The translations under genes were made by a program, and so were the position numbers. The notes below the pieces were generated by a model. It was not told the DNA's origin, did not search any database, and saw only the letters and a program-made list of their open reading frames with translations. A stretch of 45,831 bases of DNA, from NCBI GenBank assembly GCA_019113675.1, contig DXHA01000042.1:1-45831 (forward strand), given 5' to 3'. Shown in pieces: positions 1-7,702 of the stretch (position 1 is the stretch's first letter; each line of letters starts with the position of its first letter). Source of the DNA: Candidatus Yaniella excrementigallinarum (GTDB lineage: Bacteria; Actinomycetota; Actinomycetes; Actinomycetales; Micrococcaceae).

Positions 1-745
1 CGTGTTCTTCTACTGCAGCTTGAGCTAGCGTTTCGGAGCCTTCGAGGTCCGGGGCATCTACCTTAGAAGCCACGTTGTCGTCATTCCCAAACTCGACAGT
101 CTCTGAGTCTGCTATTTCGGCATCGGGATCAGAAGCAAAGGTTTCGTTAGGCTCATCCAGTCCGCCAACTGAATAGCTAAGACCTGCTGCCTCGACACCA
201 GCGCCCAGTCCTAGCAGCTTATCTGGCTGGTCATAAAGCTCGCCCCATAGCTCTTCCACGCTGGTTGCCTCATGCTGTCGGGCAAGTTCAAAAACGATTT
301 GTGTTGTCTGTTCGACAGAATCGCTATCGGCATATTCGTCATAGAGATCAAGGGATTTCAATACTGTGGACAATTGGAACTCGGGAAGGTCGGGCAAATA
401 TTTGCGGGCCAGTTCGCGACAATCCAGCCAGTGCAAGTCCGGCGGTGTTGCTTCGATATGCCGGCTAGCAGCTTGAAAAACTTCTTTATCTGCATCCCGG
501 TAATAGCTGACGACTGGCAGCTGGCCCACCATCATGGTCAACTGCGACAACGCTTGTGCCCATGTCAGCGAAGTTTCGGCAGAGGTACTATCTAGATCAT
601 CATTCAACGTCGGCGGGGTGATCGACAATGCGTCAGTACGCGTTATGTTGCCGTTGACGATTTTAACGTAAGAAGCCTGCGATACCGAGGCCGGATCTAA
701 ATGTGTGGTCTGTAATTCGAGGGCCACAAAACTCAACGCTGACAT
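1..745 (-). CDS. DnaQ/epsilon-like exonuclease-fold protein, catalytically degenerate (3' end outside window)
   Basis: Reading the minus strand from the ATG at 745 gives an open frame of 248 codons that leaves the window at base 1. The N-terminus (SALSFVALELQTTHLDPASV) matches the first strand of actinobacterial DEDDh exonucleases, which normally read FVA(L/I)DFETT. A later segment (LDCRELARKYLPDLPEFQL) matches the family's DT..LAR..LP.LP.Y.L stretch, and FELARQHEATSVEELW matches the end of the domain. The metal-binding Asp and Glu of the first motif are replaced (ELQT), and the usual HHDALADA block reads YDEYADSDS, so 3'-5' exonuclease chemistry is unlikely. The distal part is acidic and low complexity. 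A GGGGAGG ribosome site lies 11 nt before the ATG. Related proteins often carry a BRCT domain further on; that part is not visible. I infer a binding or regulatory role, or decay. Confidence 0.72.
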   Translation of the reverse strand, partial: MSALSFVALELQTTHLDPASVSQASYVKIVNGNITRTDALSITPPTLNDDLDSTSAETSLTWAQALSQLTMMVGQLPVVSYYRDADKEVFQAASRHIEATPPDLHWLDCRELARKYLPDLPEFQLSTVLKSLDLYDEYADSDSVEQTTQIVFELARQHEATSVEELWGELYDQPDKLLGLGAGVEAAGLSYSVGGLDEPNETFASDPDAEIADSETVEFGNDDNVASKVDAPDLEGSETLAQAAVEEH

Positions 746-870
746 AGCAGTGCAGCCTCCCCTTTTAGCACTCAATACCGTAAGGATATCGTATGAATTA
801 TTGCGCCCGTTCTATGTGATGTTAAGACGTCCTGATCCACCCGTTGCCAAGTGGGCTTATCTATTAATGC

Positions 871-907
871 AAAAATCTGGCCGACGATTCCTGTCGACCA
901 GATTTTT
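871..907 (-). terminator. Intrinsic terminator after rpmB-rpmG-rpsN
   Basis: Bases 871-885 and 893-907 form a 15-bp inverted repeat with one mismatch around a 7-nt loop. The arms end in AAAAA/TTTTT, giving a U-tract on either strand. It lies 15 nt past the rpsN stop, and before the exonuclease-like gene, so it separates the two minus-strand units. Its symmetry means it could also stop transcription arriving on the plus strand. Confidence 0.85.
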
Positions 908-921
908 GTAAACTTTATAAC

Positions 922-1227
922 TTACCAGGATGACTTGATGACACCTGGCAGTTCTCCACGGTGCGCCATCTCGCGCAGACGAACACGCGAGATACCAAAC
1001 TTCTGCAGAGTACCCCGTGGACGACCATCGATGGAGTCCCGGTTACGAACACGTACTGGCGAGGCATCGCGTGGTAGTTTTTGCAAACCAACGCGAGCTT
1101 CTTCATGTTGCTCATCAGTCGAGTTCGGATCAATCAGCTGTGCCTTTAGCTGTTTACGACGTTCATCGTAACGAGCAACGATTTCTTTACGCTTCTCGTT
1201 TTTGGCGATCATAGATTTCTTAGCCAA
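922..1227 (-). CDS. rpsN: 30S ribosomal protein S14, zinc-independent (C-minus) form
   Basis: Encodes a 101-aa uS14 protein that binds 16S rRNA in the head of the small subunit. The C-terminal signature [20 protein letters not shown] is characteristic. There is no CxxC...CxxC zinc knuckle and the length is about 100 aa, so this is the zinc-independent form. The start is TTG at 1227, chosen because [10 protein letters not shown] is the conserved N-terminus and no ATG precedes it in frame. Only 3 nt separate it from the rpmG stop, so it is the last gene of an rpmB-rpmG-rpsN operon. In several actinobacteria C-minus paralogues are controlled by Zur; I see no Zur box upstream of this operon. Confidence 0.96.
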   Translation of the reverse strand: MAKKSMIAKNEKRKEIVARYDERRKQLKAQLIDPNSTDEQHEEARVGLQKLPRDASPVRVRNRDSIDGRPRGTLQKFGISRVRLREMAHRGELPGVIKSSW

Positions 1228-1230
1228 TGC

Positions 1231-1398
1231 TTAGCGCTCCTCTCGAAAATCAACGTGCTTGCGGGCTACCGGATCATATTTTTTCAACGTAATACGATCT
1301 GGGTTATTTCGGCGATTCTTACGGGTGACGTAAGTGTAGCCAGTGCCAGCAGTCGACTTCATTTTGATAATGGGGCGCAAGCCCTTTTCGCGTGCCAT
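1231..1398 (-). CDS. rpmG: 50S ribosomal protein L33, zinc-independent form
   Basis: A 55-aa frame starting with ATG at 1398. The translation begins [20 protein letters not shown] and contains [18 protein letters not shown], the L33 signature. The zinc-binding CxxC pairs of the C-plus form are absent. It lies 2 nt downstream of rpmB and 3 nt upstream of rpsN, so it is almost certainly cotranscribed with both. Length and sequence are normal for bL33, a protein near the E site of the large subunit. Confidence 0.95.
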   Translation of the reverse strand: MAREKGLRPIIKMKSTAGTGYTYVTRKNRRNNPDRITLKKYDPVARKHVDFREER

Positions 1399-1400
1399 TT

Positions 1401-1637
1401 TTAGAGCTTCACTCCCTTAGCGATGAGTTCTGAAATGACAGAGTCAATGCCGCGAGCATCAATAACTTTGATGCCACGGGCGGATACGTTCAGAGTTACT
1501 TTACGTCCCAATGATGGAACAAAATAGCTCTTTTTTTGAATATTTGGATTAAACCGGCGCTTGGTACGGCGGTTCGAGTGGGAGACTTTATAGCCTGTGC
1601 CCGGTCCAGCTCCGGTTACCTGGCAGTGTGCTGCCAT
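1401..1637 (-). CDS. rpmB: 50S ribosomal protein L28, zinc-independent form
   Basis: A 78-aa bL28 protein. It has the family core [20 protein letters not shown] and the C-terminal [17 protein letters not shown] segment. It has a single Cys (CQVTG) rather than a CxxC pair, so it is the zinc-independent type. I chose ATG 1637 over the upstream ATG at 1643 because MAAHCQVTG is the usual N-terminus and a GAGGAG site sits 6 nt before it. It is the first gene of the rpmB-rpmG-rpsN operon. Confidence 0.95.
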   Translation of the reverse strand: MAAHCQVTGAGPGTGYKVSHSNRRTKRRFNPNIQKKSYFVPSLGRKVTLNVSARGIKVIDARGIDSVISELIAKGVKL

Positions 1638-2029
1638 GATCACTCCTCGTTTTAAGCAGTAGTAAAAGGACGGGCGAAGTATTGTTGCGCTGATGGAGTC
1701 AGCGACAATTTCGCCACCAGTTGTTACACCGCGCTCTTACTGCGACTTTCTCGAAGGAATACCAGGCTGGGTGAGAACCAACCGAAGTGCCCTTTTAATC
1801 GCTAGGGTGAAGACGGTGAGTCTCTTTTGTTGCTCGCGCTTCAAAAGAGAGCCAATGGTCGTCTTGGTACATTCTCCGTTGCCGTCCTTCAGCCATGGTC
1901 GGGCCGAAATAGGCATAGTACAAACGACAAGCTCATAGTTTAGTGCGGCACGAGCGTTTAATCAAACTGCCTCAAGGCTAGTTTTCCAACCCAAGTGGCA
2001 GCCAGGACCATACGTTTAGTCAGGTCTCG
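1638..2029. other. Intergenic stretch, no gene recognised
   Basis: About 390 bp between rpmB and the MarR gene. It should contain the rpmB promoter. A plus-strand frame at 1693-1938 can be translated, but the product has no recognisable motif, no ribosome site and unusual composition, so I do not call it. No terminator, tRNA or repeat was seen. Confidence 0.5.
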
Positions 2030-2539
2030 TCAGGCCGAAAATAGCCAATGGTCAGGTTCGTTGTGTCGAAGCATGTGGTCAAGTAATTCAATAGCTTGCC
2101 GCAGCTCTTCTGTAGATAACGATTCAAGCATGTGGCTTTCCACGGCGCGATGATACACATCCCGTAAACCCGCAATAAGTCGCTGCCCGTCAACGGTAAT
2201 TTCTGCGACGGTAACCCGTTTATCGACTTCAGACAAGCGGCGGGTCAACAGTTTTCTAGTTTCAAGTTTCCGTGCCACATGCGATAACCGTGACAGCGAG
2301 GAACTACAGCGCGCCGCAAGTTGCGACATAGTCATGTTTCCGTGCTGACAGGCCAAATGATCCAGCACCTGAAACTCAAAAAAACCAATTTTGCCAGCCC
2401 TTTGTAGCTCCCGCTCTAGATCCGGCAGTACACCCATATAGACCGCTACCACGCGGTGCCAGAAGCCCATCTCATGAGAGGTGAAAAGCCCCGGTGCTTC
2501 ATTATTTTTTTCTTGATAATGTGAAATTTGCGCCACCAT
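2030..2539 (-). CDS. MarR-family transcriptional regulator
   Basis: A 169-aa winged-helix repressor of the MarR type. The DNA-binding core is FQVLDHLACQHGNMTMSQLA (helices 2-3), then the recognition region SSSLSRLSHVARKLETRKLL and the wing RRLSEVDKRVTVAEITVDG. Long N- and C-terminal helices form the dimer interface. The frame can be read from 2632, but ATG 2539 has a strong AAGGGAAG site just before it and removes an atypical extension, so I prefer 2539. The ligand is unknown. The neighbouring genes on the same strand are an adhesin and an MFS pump, and MarR proteins often control such pumps, but the pump is two genes upstream and the link is only a guess. Confidence 0.88.
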   Translation of the reverse strand: MVAQISHYQEKNNEAPGLFTSHEMGFWHRVVAVYMGVLPDLERELQRAGKIGFFEFQVLDHLACQHGNMTMSQLAARCSSSLSRLSHVARKLETRKLLTRRLSEVDKRVTVAEITVDGQRLIAGLRDVYHRAVESHMLESLSTEELRQAIELLDHMLRHNEPDHWLFSA

Positions 2540-2789
2540 GCTTCCCTTCCGCTGACCGCAATACCTTATGTGAGTCATCTTCGGAAAACGCAGCAGCAGT
2601 AAGTATAAATATTTTGATTCAGCAGGCTGCACGGTTTCTCGCCGACTGGTATCACCATCACCAACACCGCTAACGTTATTGTTTTACTTCCTTCCCGTCC
2701 TCAAAAGTGATGGAGTTCACCCGGCAGATCACCCCGGTATTTCACAGCCTCAACGCAATACCCAACGTATTCGGTCCTATTCCAGTAAA

Positions 2790-4214
2790 CTACTCGGGCT
2801 TTTTACGTATGAGCCGATTTGCGACCACCAATGCCGCACCTACTGCTAGCGTGCCCAGCGCGACCAAGATGTTTCGGGTCTGGTGTGCACCGGTTTCTGC
2901 TAGTGCTTCGGTTGCTTGGACCGGTGCTGTTTCACTACTCGTACTTGGTTCATTAGTTGGTGTTATTTGTCCTTGCGGTGTTTCGTCATCTGCCGGGGCA
3001 TTCGGTTCATCGGGGGTTGCAGTGTCCGGCTCTTCAACCGATGGCTGTTCGGGTTGCGTTTGCTCAGCTGGAGGTTGTTCCACTAATGGTTCCTCAGTTG
3101 GAGGCTCCTCTGATGCTGGAGGCTTCTCTGGTGCTGGCGGCTCTTCTTCGATATCCGGCTGCTGCCATGTCAATTCAAGTTCGCTTGTTGCTTGGTGGGA
3201 CGTCTGGTCGACAACCACAATGGTTTGGAACCGCCGTTGAGCGTCTGGTTCCGGTGTAATAAGCCGTCCAGTGTAGCCATATTCAGTTGACTCTGCGCTG
3301 ATATTGATGCCACCTGTGGCGGTTTCAGCCGGTACATGGATCCACATTTCGTCGGTGGTTACCTCTTGGCTGGTATCTAGTGTGTCGCCGTTAGCATCCA
3401 GGACTGAAAGCTCTGTGAGATCAACTTCAGAATTAGTGGGGTTGAGCTCAAGATCGATCTGACTCGTCGAGGCGTTGAGTTGTATCGGTCCTAAGACATG
3501 GTCTTCTTCATCCTCGATAAGTGTTTCCAGTTGGGCAGGCGGCTCCTGTTGCGTACCTGTAGCGTCAACGAGTGTCACACTAGCCTGTACTTCTTGTTCG
3601 TTGAGCCCCGTATTGTGCTCTCCAGTCAGGTAATCAAAAACAGCTTGTACATTGTGTTCCGAGTCTGCAGCCACTGGTACAGCACTATTTGCAGCATTGT
3701 TTACCGTCAAGTCACCACTCGGGACAAAATCATCCGTGAAATGCCAGATAGCTGACTGGGTAGCGGATATAGCTTCTGCTTCAGTTAGGTGATTTACCCC
3801 GGCATTTTCTGATAACTCTGCCAGTTCGAGCGTGGGATAGGAGTTTCGCAAAATCCAGGCAACATTTTTGCGTACCTGTGGGTCGGTTTTAAAATTATTA
3901 TCACCAGTAAAATCTTCCCACCCAGTCACCGCGGATTCGTGGTCTGGATCTGCAGCTTGAACCCAATATTCTATGCAATAAGCCAGAATAGATTCCTCAT
4001 TAACCACTACCGATCGCAATGTTGGGGCAACCCCATTAACAGTCAGGCCGTGCTGATACTCCTGTGCCGGGCCCATAACCGCTGTATCGCTCTGTTCTTC
4101 TATGTCACTGCTAGGTTCTACGCCAAGTGGCGCTGAATAGGCCAAGCCGGGTGCTAAGACCATGCCGCCACCCAATGAAACAGTAGCCAGCGAAACCATC
4201 AGAGTTCTTCTCAT
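2790..4214 (-). CDS. Thioester-domain (TQXA) surface adhesin with sortase signal LAETG
   Basis: A 474-aa secreted, wall-anchored protein. Residues 1-28 are a signal peptide (basic start, hydrophobic core, AYSAP cleavage region). A thioester domain follows: Cys80 in ILAYCIEYW and Gln153 in the ATQSAIWHFTDDF motif are the pair that forms the internal Cys-Gln thioester in this family. After that comes a beta-rich region, then a Pro/Glu-rich stalk (about 340-430). The end is a sorting signal: LAETG (438-442), a hydrophobic segment and a basic tail. LAxTG is the variant recognised by class E sortases in actinobacteria. Thioester adhesins of Gram-positive bacteria bind host or surface amines covalently. 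ATG 4214 has GGAGG 9 nt upstream. No sortase gene lies in this window. Confidence 0.88.
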   Translation of the reverse strand: MRRTLMVSLATVSLGGGMVLAPGLAYSAPLGVEPSSDIEEQSDTAVMGPAQEYQHGLTVNGVAPTLRSVVVNEESILAYCIEYWVQAADPDHESAVTGWEDFTGDNNFKTDPQVRKNVAWILRNSYPTLELAELSENAGVNHLTEAEAISATQSAIWHFTDDFVPSGDLTVNNAANSAVPVAADSEHNVQAVFDYLTGEHNTGLNEQEVQASVTLVDATGTQQEPPAQLETLIEDEEDHVLGPIQLNASTSQIDLELNPTNSEVDLTELSVLDANGDTLDTSQEVTTDEMWIHVPAETATGGINISAESTEYGYTGRLITPEPDAQRRFQTIVVVDQTSHQATSELELTWQQPDIEEEPPAPEKPPASEEPPTEEPLVEQPPAEQTQPEQPSVEEPDTATPDEPNAPADDETPQGQITPTNEPSTSSETAPVQATEALAETGAHQTRNILVALGTLAVGAALVVANRLIRKKPE

Positions 4215-4298
4215 AGGTCAAACCTCCACTCAAGTCGATTGCCCATTGCAATCTGTCTGGGTTAGACACTAAAGAAAGCCCACGATTCGACACGCCGG

Positions 4299-4321
4299 TT
4301 TTCCACACCGCTTGTGGACAA
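4299..4321. repeat. Inverted pair of DnaA-box-like 9-mers
   Basis: TTTTCCACA (4299-4307) and TGTGGACAA (4313-4321) face each other across 5 nt. Each is an 8/9 match to the DnaA box TTATCCACA or its complement. They lie in the 154-bp gap upstream of the adhesin gene. They could be DnaA-binding or simply a hairpin; the position upstream of a start makes promoter control possible. Confidence 0.35.
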
Positions 4322-4368
4322 CCTAAGAAATGCACGACTCGCGGTGATCGTATCGGACCGTTACCTAA

Positions 4369-5856
4369 CTATCCGGCAGTTGTTTGTTCAGCCAGTTGCC
4401 GGCTGCGAGCGCGGTGATCAATACCGGCAAAAATGAGCGCAATCAAACAAAAGAGAATAAGCACAGCCATAGCTGTTTGGAAGGCGTAAGCGTAGGCCCC
4501 AACAGATTCCGGATCAGCGGGATCGGGTAACCCTGCCGCATCGCGGGGCACGTCAACGATCAGGGCATAAAATATTGCTGAGCCTATGGCAATCCCGATA
4601 GCGTTACCGAGGCGTTGACCCACCTGTTGAAAGGAACCGGCCACTCCGCCCTGGGTAACTGGCACATCCATAAGAGTACGCATTTGGTTAGCAGACATAA
4701 TAAACCCGGGTCCAATCCCGGCTACCGCCAACATAATAGCCATTGCTAACGGATTGTGCTCTGGCGGCACAAACGCTGAGATAGCGACTAGGCCTATCAA
4801 GGCGACGATGAAGATTATGAAACCCCAAATGACCAAGGTAGTGGCGTGGCGGAACGTGTATCGTCCGGCAAGGGCCGCAGCGATTGCTGAGACAATGGCA
4901 TACGGCACCGTAATTAACCCAACTGAAACGGGATCGTGGCCCAGTCCCTGTTGGTTAAATAGCGTCATAACGAGGAACATAGCCGGCATCGCGGCAAACC
5001 ATAGCGTTGTGATCACTACGCCGTTGCGATATGAGGAAAATGAAAACAGCGTGAAATCTAAAACGGGTTCTCGACCGGCAGCACGATATCGATTTTCCCA
5101 TCGTACGAATGCTACCGCCGTTATGGCACCTAAGGGCAGAAAGAACCACCGCATGGGTGCATCACCAGAACCTGTGGTGAGCACAAACGGGAGCATTACA
5201 AATAACACTGAGCTAGCTAATAATGCCACCCCCAACAGATCTAGATCGGCAGGGCCTGCCTTGGGCTGAGCCGAGGGGATCAGCCACAGAGCTAGCGGAA
5301 TAATGACTAATGCTAAGGGCACATTCATCCCGAAGGTCCAGCGCCAGCCAAGTTCTGAACCAAAGCTACCTAGAAAAAGTCCACCGAGAGTTGGGCCGAA
5401 TGCTGTACCCAGCCCAATGGCAGCGCCAAAAATACCAAAGGCTTGGCCCCGTGCCTGATCTTGAAACAGCATCTGTATCATTCCAAGTACCTGTGGCATC
5501 AGGATCCCCGCCGCCACACCTTGCAATACCCGAGCTATCACCAAAAAGCTTGCATTAAACGCTAAGGCAGCGCCAAGCGAGGCAACGGCGAAGATCACCA
5601 ATCCGAGCATAAACATGGCCTTGCGATTCCATTGGTCCCCCAGGCGTCCAGAAGGGACAAGTGCGATCCCAAAAGCCAATACGTAGCCGGCGACTACCAG
5701 TCCTGTCTGCGTTGGTGTGGCGTTAAGCGTTTCTTCCAGAGGGGTCAAGACGACATTGACCTTGACCACATCAAGGATGGTCAGCACAGCAACACTAGCG
5801 GCTACAGCAAAAGCGATCCACGGCGAACGAGTCGCATGGTGTTGGTAGGTAATCAC
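4369..5856 (-). CDS. MFS transporter, DHA2 (14-TM) drug-efflux type
   Basis: A 495-aa integral membrane protein with about 14 hydrophobic segments. Motif A appears as GRLGDQWNRK in the loop between TM2 and TM3. Motif C, typical of proton antiporters, appears as GAAIGLGTAFGPTLGG. The family (EmrB/QacA-like) exports drugs or metabolites using the proton gradient. The start is GTG 5856 with no ribosome site in front. A TANNNT hexamer (TAGCCT) lies 7 nt before it, consistent with a leaderless mRNA. A perfect 12-bp palindrome overlaps that hexamer. The gene is divergent from asparaginase. The substrate cannot be read from sequence. Confidence 0.9.
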   Translation of the reverse strand: MITYQHHATRSPWIAFAVAASVAVLTILDVVKVNVVLTPLEETLNATPTQTGLVVAGYVLAFGIALVPSGRLGDQWNRKAMFMLGLVIFAVASLGAALAFNASFLVIARVLQGVAAGILMPQVLGMIQMLFQDQARGQAFGIFGAAIGLGTAFGPTLGGLFLGSFGSELGWRWTFGMNVPLALVIIPLALWLIPSAQPKAGPADLDLLGVALLASSVLFVMLPFVLTTGSGDAPMRWFFLPLGAITAVAFVRWENRYRAAGREPVLDFTLFSFSSYRNGVVITTLWFAAMPAMFLVMTLFNQQGLGHDPVSVGLITVPYAIVSAIAAALAGRYTFRHATTLVIWGFIIFIVALIGLVAISAFVPPEHNPLAMAIMLAVAGIGPGFIMSANQMRTLMDVPVTQGGVAGSFQQVGQRLGNAIGIAIGSAIFYALIVDVPRDAAGLPDPADPESVGAYAYAFQTAMAVLILFCLIALIFAGIDHRARSRQLAEQTTAG

Positions 5857-5862
5857 GAAACT

Positions 5863-5874
5863 TAGGCTAGCCTA
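5863..5874. promoter_or_regulatory. 12-bp palindrome over the MFS promoter, possible operator
   Basis: The palindrome TAGGCTAGCCTA ends 7 nt upstream of the GTG of the MFS gene and includes its likely -10 hexamer, so a bound protein would block transcription. The left half resembles a DtxR/IdeR half-site (TTAGG-TAG), but the full 19-bp iron box is not conserved. An 11/12 match to this palindrome occurs at 13600-13611, just before the SAM-clan leader. Confidence 0.45.
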
Positions 5875-5968
5875 TTGCGCGGATTCTAGTTCGGCTGCGA
5901 CACCCATAATGATTGGGACATTGCGATGTTGACAAAAACGCGGCCACCACTTCCCGGTCTAGCCCCTC

Positions 5969-5981
5969 TACAATGGTCGTA
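5969..5981 (+). promoter_or_regulatory. Probable -10 element for leaderless asparaginase transcript
   Basis: TACAAT at 5969-5974 is a near-consensus -10 hexamer, and only 6 nt separate it from the ATG at 5981. Transcription would start at or next to the A of the ATG, and no ribosome site precedes the gene. No good -35 is visible at the usual distance. Confidence 0.55.
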
Positions 5982-6949
5982 TGAGTTTTGTACATCTTAT
6001 TGGTACCGGAGGTACTATTGCTTCCCGCGCCGAAACTGGTGGTTCAACTGTAGCTGACTCCGCTGATCAGATTTTGGGCACCATAGGGTTACCAACACGG
6101 GTCAGCGTCGAAGATGTGCTGCACATCAATTCGTTTCACCTGACTTTCAAGGATCTACTCACGATCCATCGGGCTGTGGCAGCGGCATGTAAGAACCCTG
6201 ATGTTTCCGGTGTGGTGATCACCCATGGGACTGACACCATGGAAGAAACTGCTTTTTTCCTATCTTTACTGCATGACTTTGACAAGCCCGTGATTCTAAC
6301 CGGCGCCCAGCGCGCTGCAGATCAACCCAATACCGACGGGCCAGAAAATTTACGGCACGCTGTGGTTGCGGCTGGATCACCCCAGATGCGTGGTGCCGGT
6401 GTAATTATCGGTTTCGAAGCACAATTTCATGCTGCCAGATACACCAGAAAACGTCATACGTTAGCGACGACGACATTTTCCGGTGGCACACGCGTTGCAC
6501 AACTGTACGACAACTATCTGCTGCGATTGGCCACTCCTAACCCGTATCCAGTACTTGATGCGCCAGATGCCAGTTTTGGGGCCTTAGATATTCCGATCAT
6601 CGATGCCTCGCCGAACAGCAACGCCAAACTGTTTTATGCAGCATTGGAAAACAACGCCGATGCTATCGTGTTGCAAGGTGTAGGTGCAGGCAATGCTCCA
6701 CCGACATTTACTGACGCCGTCAAAGCTGCCGTTGCCGCACAGGTACCCGTGGTCCTATCAACTCGGGTTCCAACCGGTCCTGTTGCCGCCATCTATGGTA
6801 ACGGCGGTGCTGTTACGTTGCTTGAGGCCGGGGCGCTAAGCGCCGGTGAATTGAACACCTATCAGGTACGCATTTTGTTGGCCATTCTTGTCTCGCAGCA
6901 GTTACCCGTCGAGACATTCCGTGACACCTTCGCCGCCCAGACCAGTTAG
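5981..6949 (+). CDS. L-asparaginase
   Basis: A 322-aa asparaginase that hydrolyses L-asparagine to aspartate and ammonia. The first catalytic motif is TGGTIAS with nucleophile Thr12. The second is THGTDTMEET with Thr84 and Asp85. A lysine in YTRKRHTLATTTF occupies the place of the catalytic Lys in the bacterial enzymes. No signal peptide is present, so it is probably cytoplasmic. The mRNA appears leaderless (a -10 hexamer 6 nt before the ATG). An SDR gene follows after 8 nt and is probably cotranscribed. An aspartate ammonia-lyase lies elsewhere in the window and could consume the product, but it is not linked to this gene. Confidence 0.94.
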   Translation: MSFVHLIGTGGTIASRAETGGSTVADSADQILGTIGLPTRVSVEDVLHINSFHLTFKDLLTIHRAVAAACKNPDVSGVVITHGTDTMEETAFFLSLLHDFDKPVILTGAQRAADQPNTDGPENLRHAVVAAGSPQMRGAGVIIGFEAQFHAARYTRKRHTLATTTFSGGTRVAQLYDNYLLRLATPNPYPVLDAPDASFGALDIPIIDASPNSNAKLFYAALENNADAIVLQGVGAGNAPPTFTDAVKAAVAAQVPVVLSTRVPTGPVAAIYGNGGAVTLLEAGALSAGELNTYQVRILLAILVSQQLPVETFRDTFAAQTS

Positions 6950-6957
6950 GGAATACC

Positions 6958-7698
6958 ATGTCTACTGCTCAGCAAATGCTTGAAATTACCGATCATCTAC
7001 AAGCCTTGACGGTTACCAACCGTCAAGTTGTGGTCGTTACCGGAGCTACCGGTGGTATCGGTGAAGCTATTGTAAAGAACTTGGCCCCGGACTACGCCGT
7101 CGTTGCCCAGGGTCGAGACAGCCGTAAGTTAGCCAAGCTCAGCGGCCTAGGTCAGCAGGTATATCCGGTTCGTTATGATCTATCCGATACCGCTGCGTTT
7201 GCCGAGACGTTCGGACGGTTACCAAAAGTTGATGCTCTTATTAATGCTGCAGCGATTGCTCCACGATATGCCTTTGATGATGCAACCGCTGCAGTTTGGT
7301 CGGAAGTTTTACACCTAAATATCACGGTGCCTGCCGAGCTGACTCGCTGTGTGCTCCCCCAACTAAAGGAATCCACCGGTACCGTAGTGTACTTAGGTTC
7401 TGGCGCCTCTAGAACCACATCACCAAATAACGTGGTGTATGCGGCTTCTAAGCATGCGCTGCAAGCCTTAGCAGATGGTGTGCGTATGCGTACCGCACCC
7501 GATGGCATTCGCGTGGCCACTGTGGCACCAGGCTATGTCGATACGCCGATGATTGATTGGGACGACAACTATCCGCTGGTGTTGCCAAACACCCTCATTC
7601 AACCGGCAACGGTCGCCCGGTCGATTCGCCATGTAATCGAAGCGCCATCGGATACCCAAATTACGGAAGTCTGGGTTCGGCCACGCTCCGAAGCGTAA
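6958..7698 (+). CDS. Short-chain dehydrogenase/reductase
   Basis: A 246-aa classical SDR oxidoreductase with a Rossmann fold. The nucleotide-binding motif is TGATGGIG (28-35), NAA sits in LINAAAIAP, and the active site is Ser plus YAASK in the middle of the protein. A basic residue (GRDSR) at the end of the second strand suggests NADP preference. The gene begins 8 nt after the asparaginase stop, with a GGGAAT ribosome site, so the two likely form an operon. The substrate is unknown. Confidence 0.9.
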   Translation: MSTAQQMLEITDHLQALTVTNRQVVVVTGATGGIGEAIVKNLAPDYAVVAQGRDSRKLAKLSGLGQQVYPVRYDLSDTAAFAETFGRLPKVDALINAAAIAPRYAFDDATAAVWSEVLHLNITVPAELTRCVLPQLKESTGTVVYLGSGASRTTSPNNVVYAASKHALQALADGVRMRTAPDGIRVATVAPGYVDTPMIDWDDNYPLVLPNTLIQPATVARSIRHVIEAPSDTQITEVWVRPRSEA

Positions 7699-7702
7699 CG
7701 GG

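Noticed and set aside
1638..1700. Zur operator upstream of rpmB
   Set aside because: Looked for an AT-rich TGAAAATnATTTTCA-like palindrome; none found.
1693..1938. 81-codon plus-strand frame between rpmB and MarR
   Set aside because: No ribosome site, no motif and odd composition; likely chance.
2707..3240. Ser/Gly/Val-rich plus-strand frame
   Set aside because: Antisense shadow of the Pro/Glu-rich stalk of the adhesin gene.
5862..5880. Full DtxR/IdeR iron box upstream of the MFS gene
   Set aside because: Only the left half matches; the right half departs from the 19-bp consensus.
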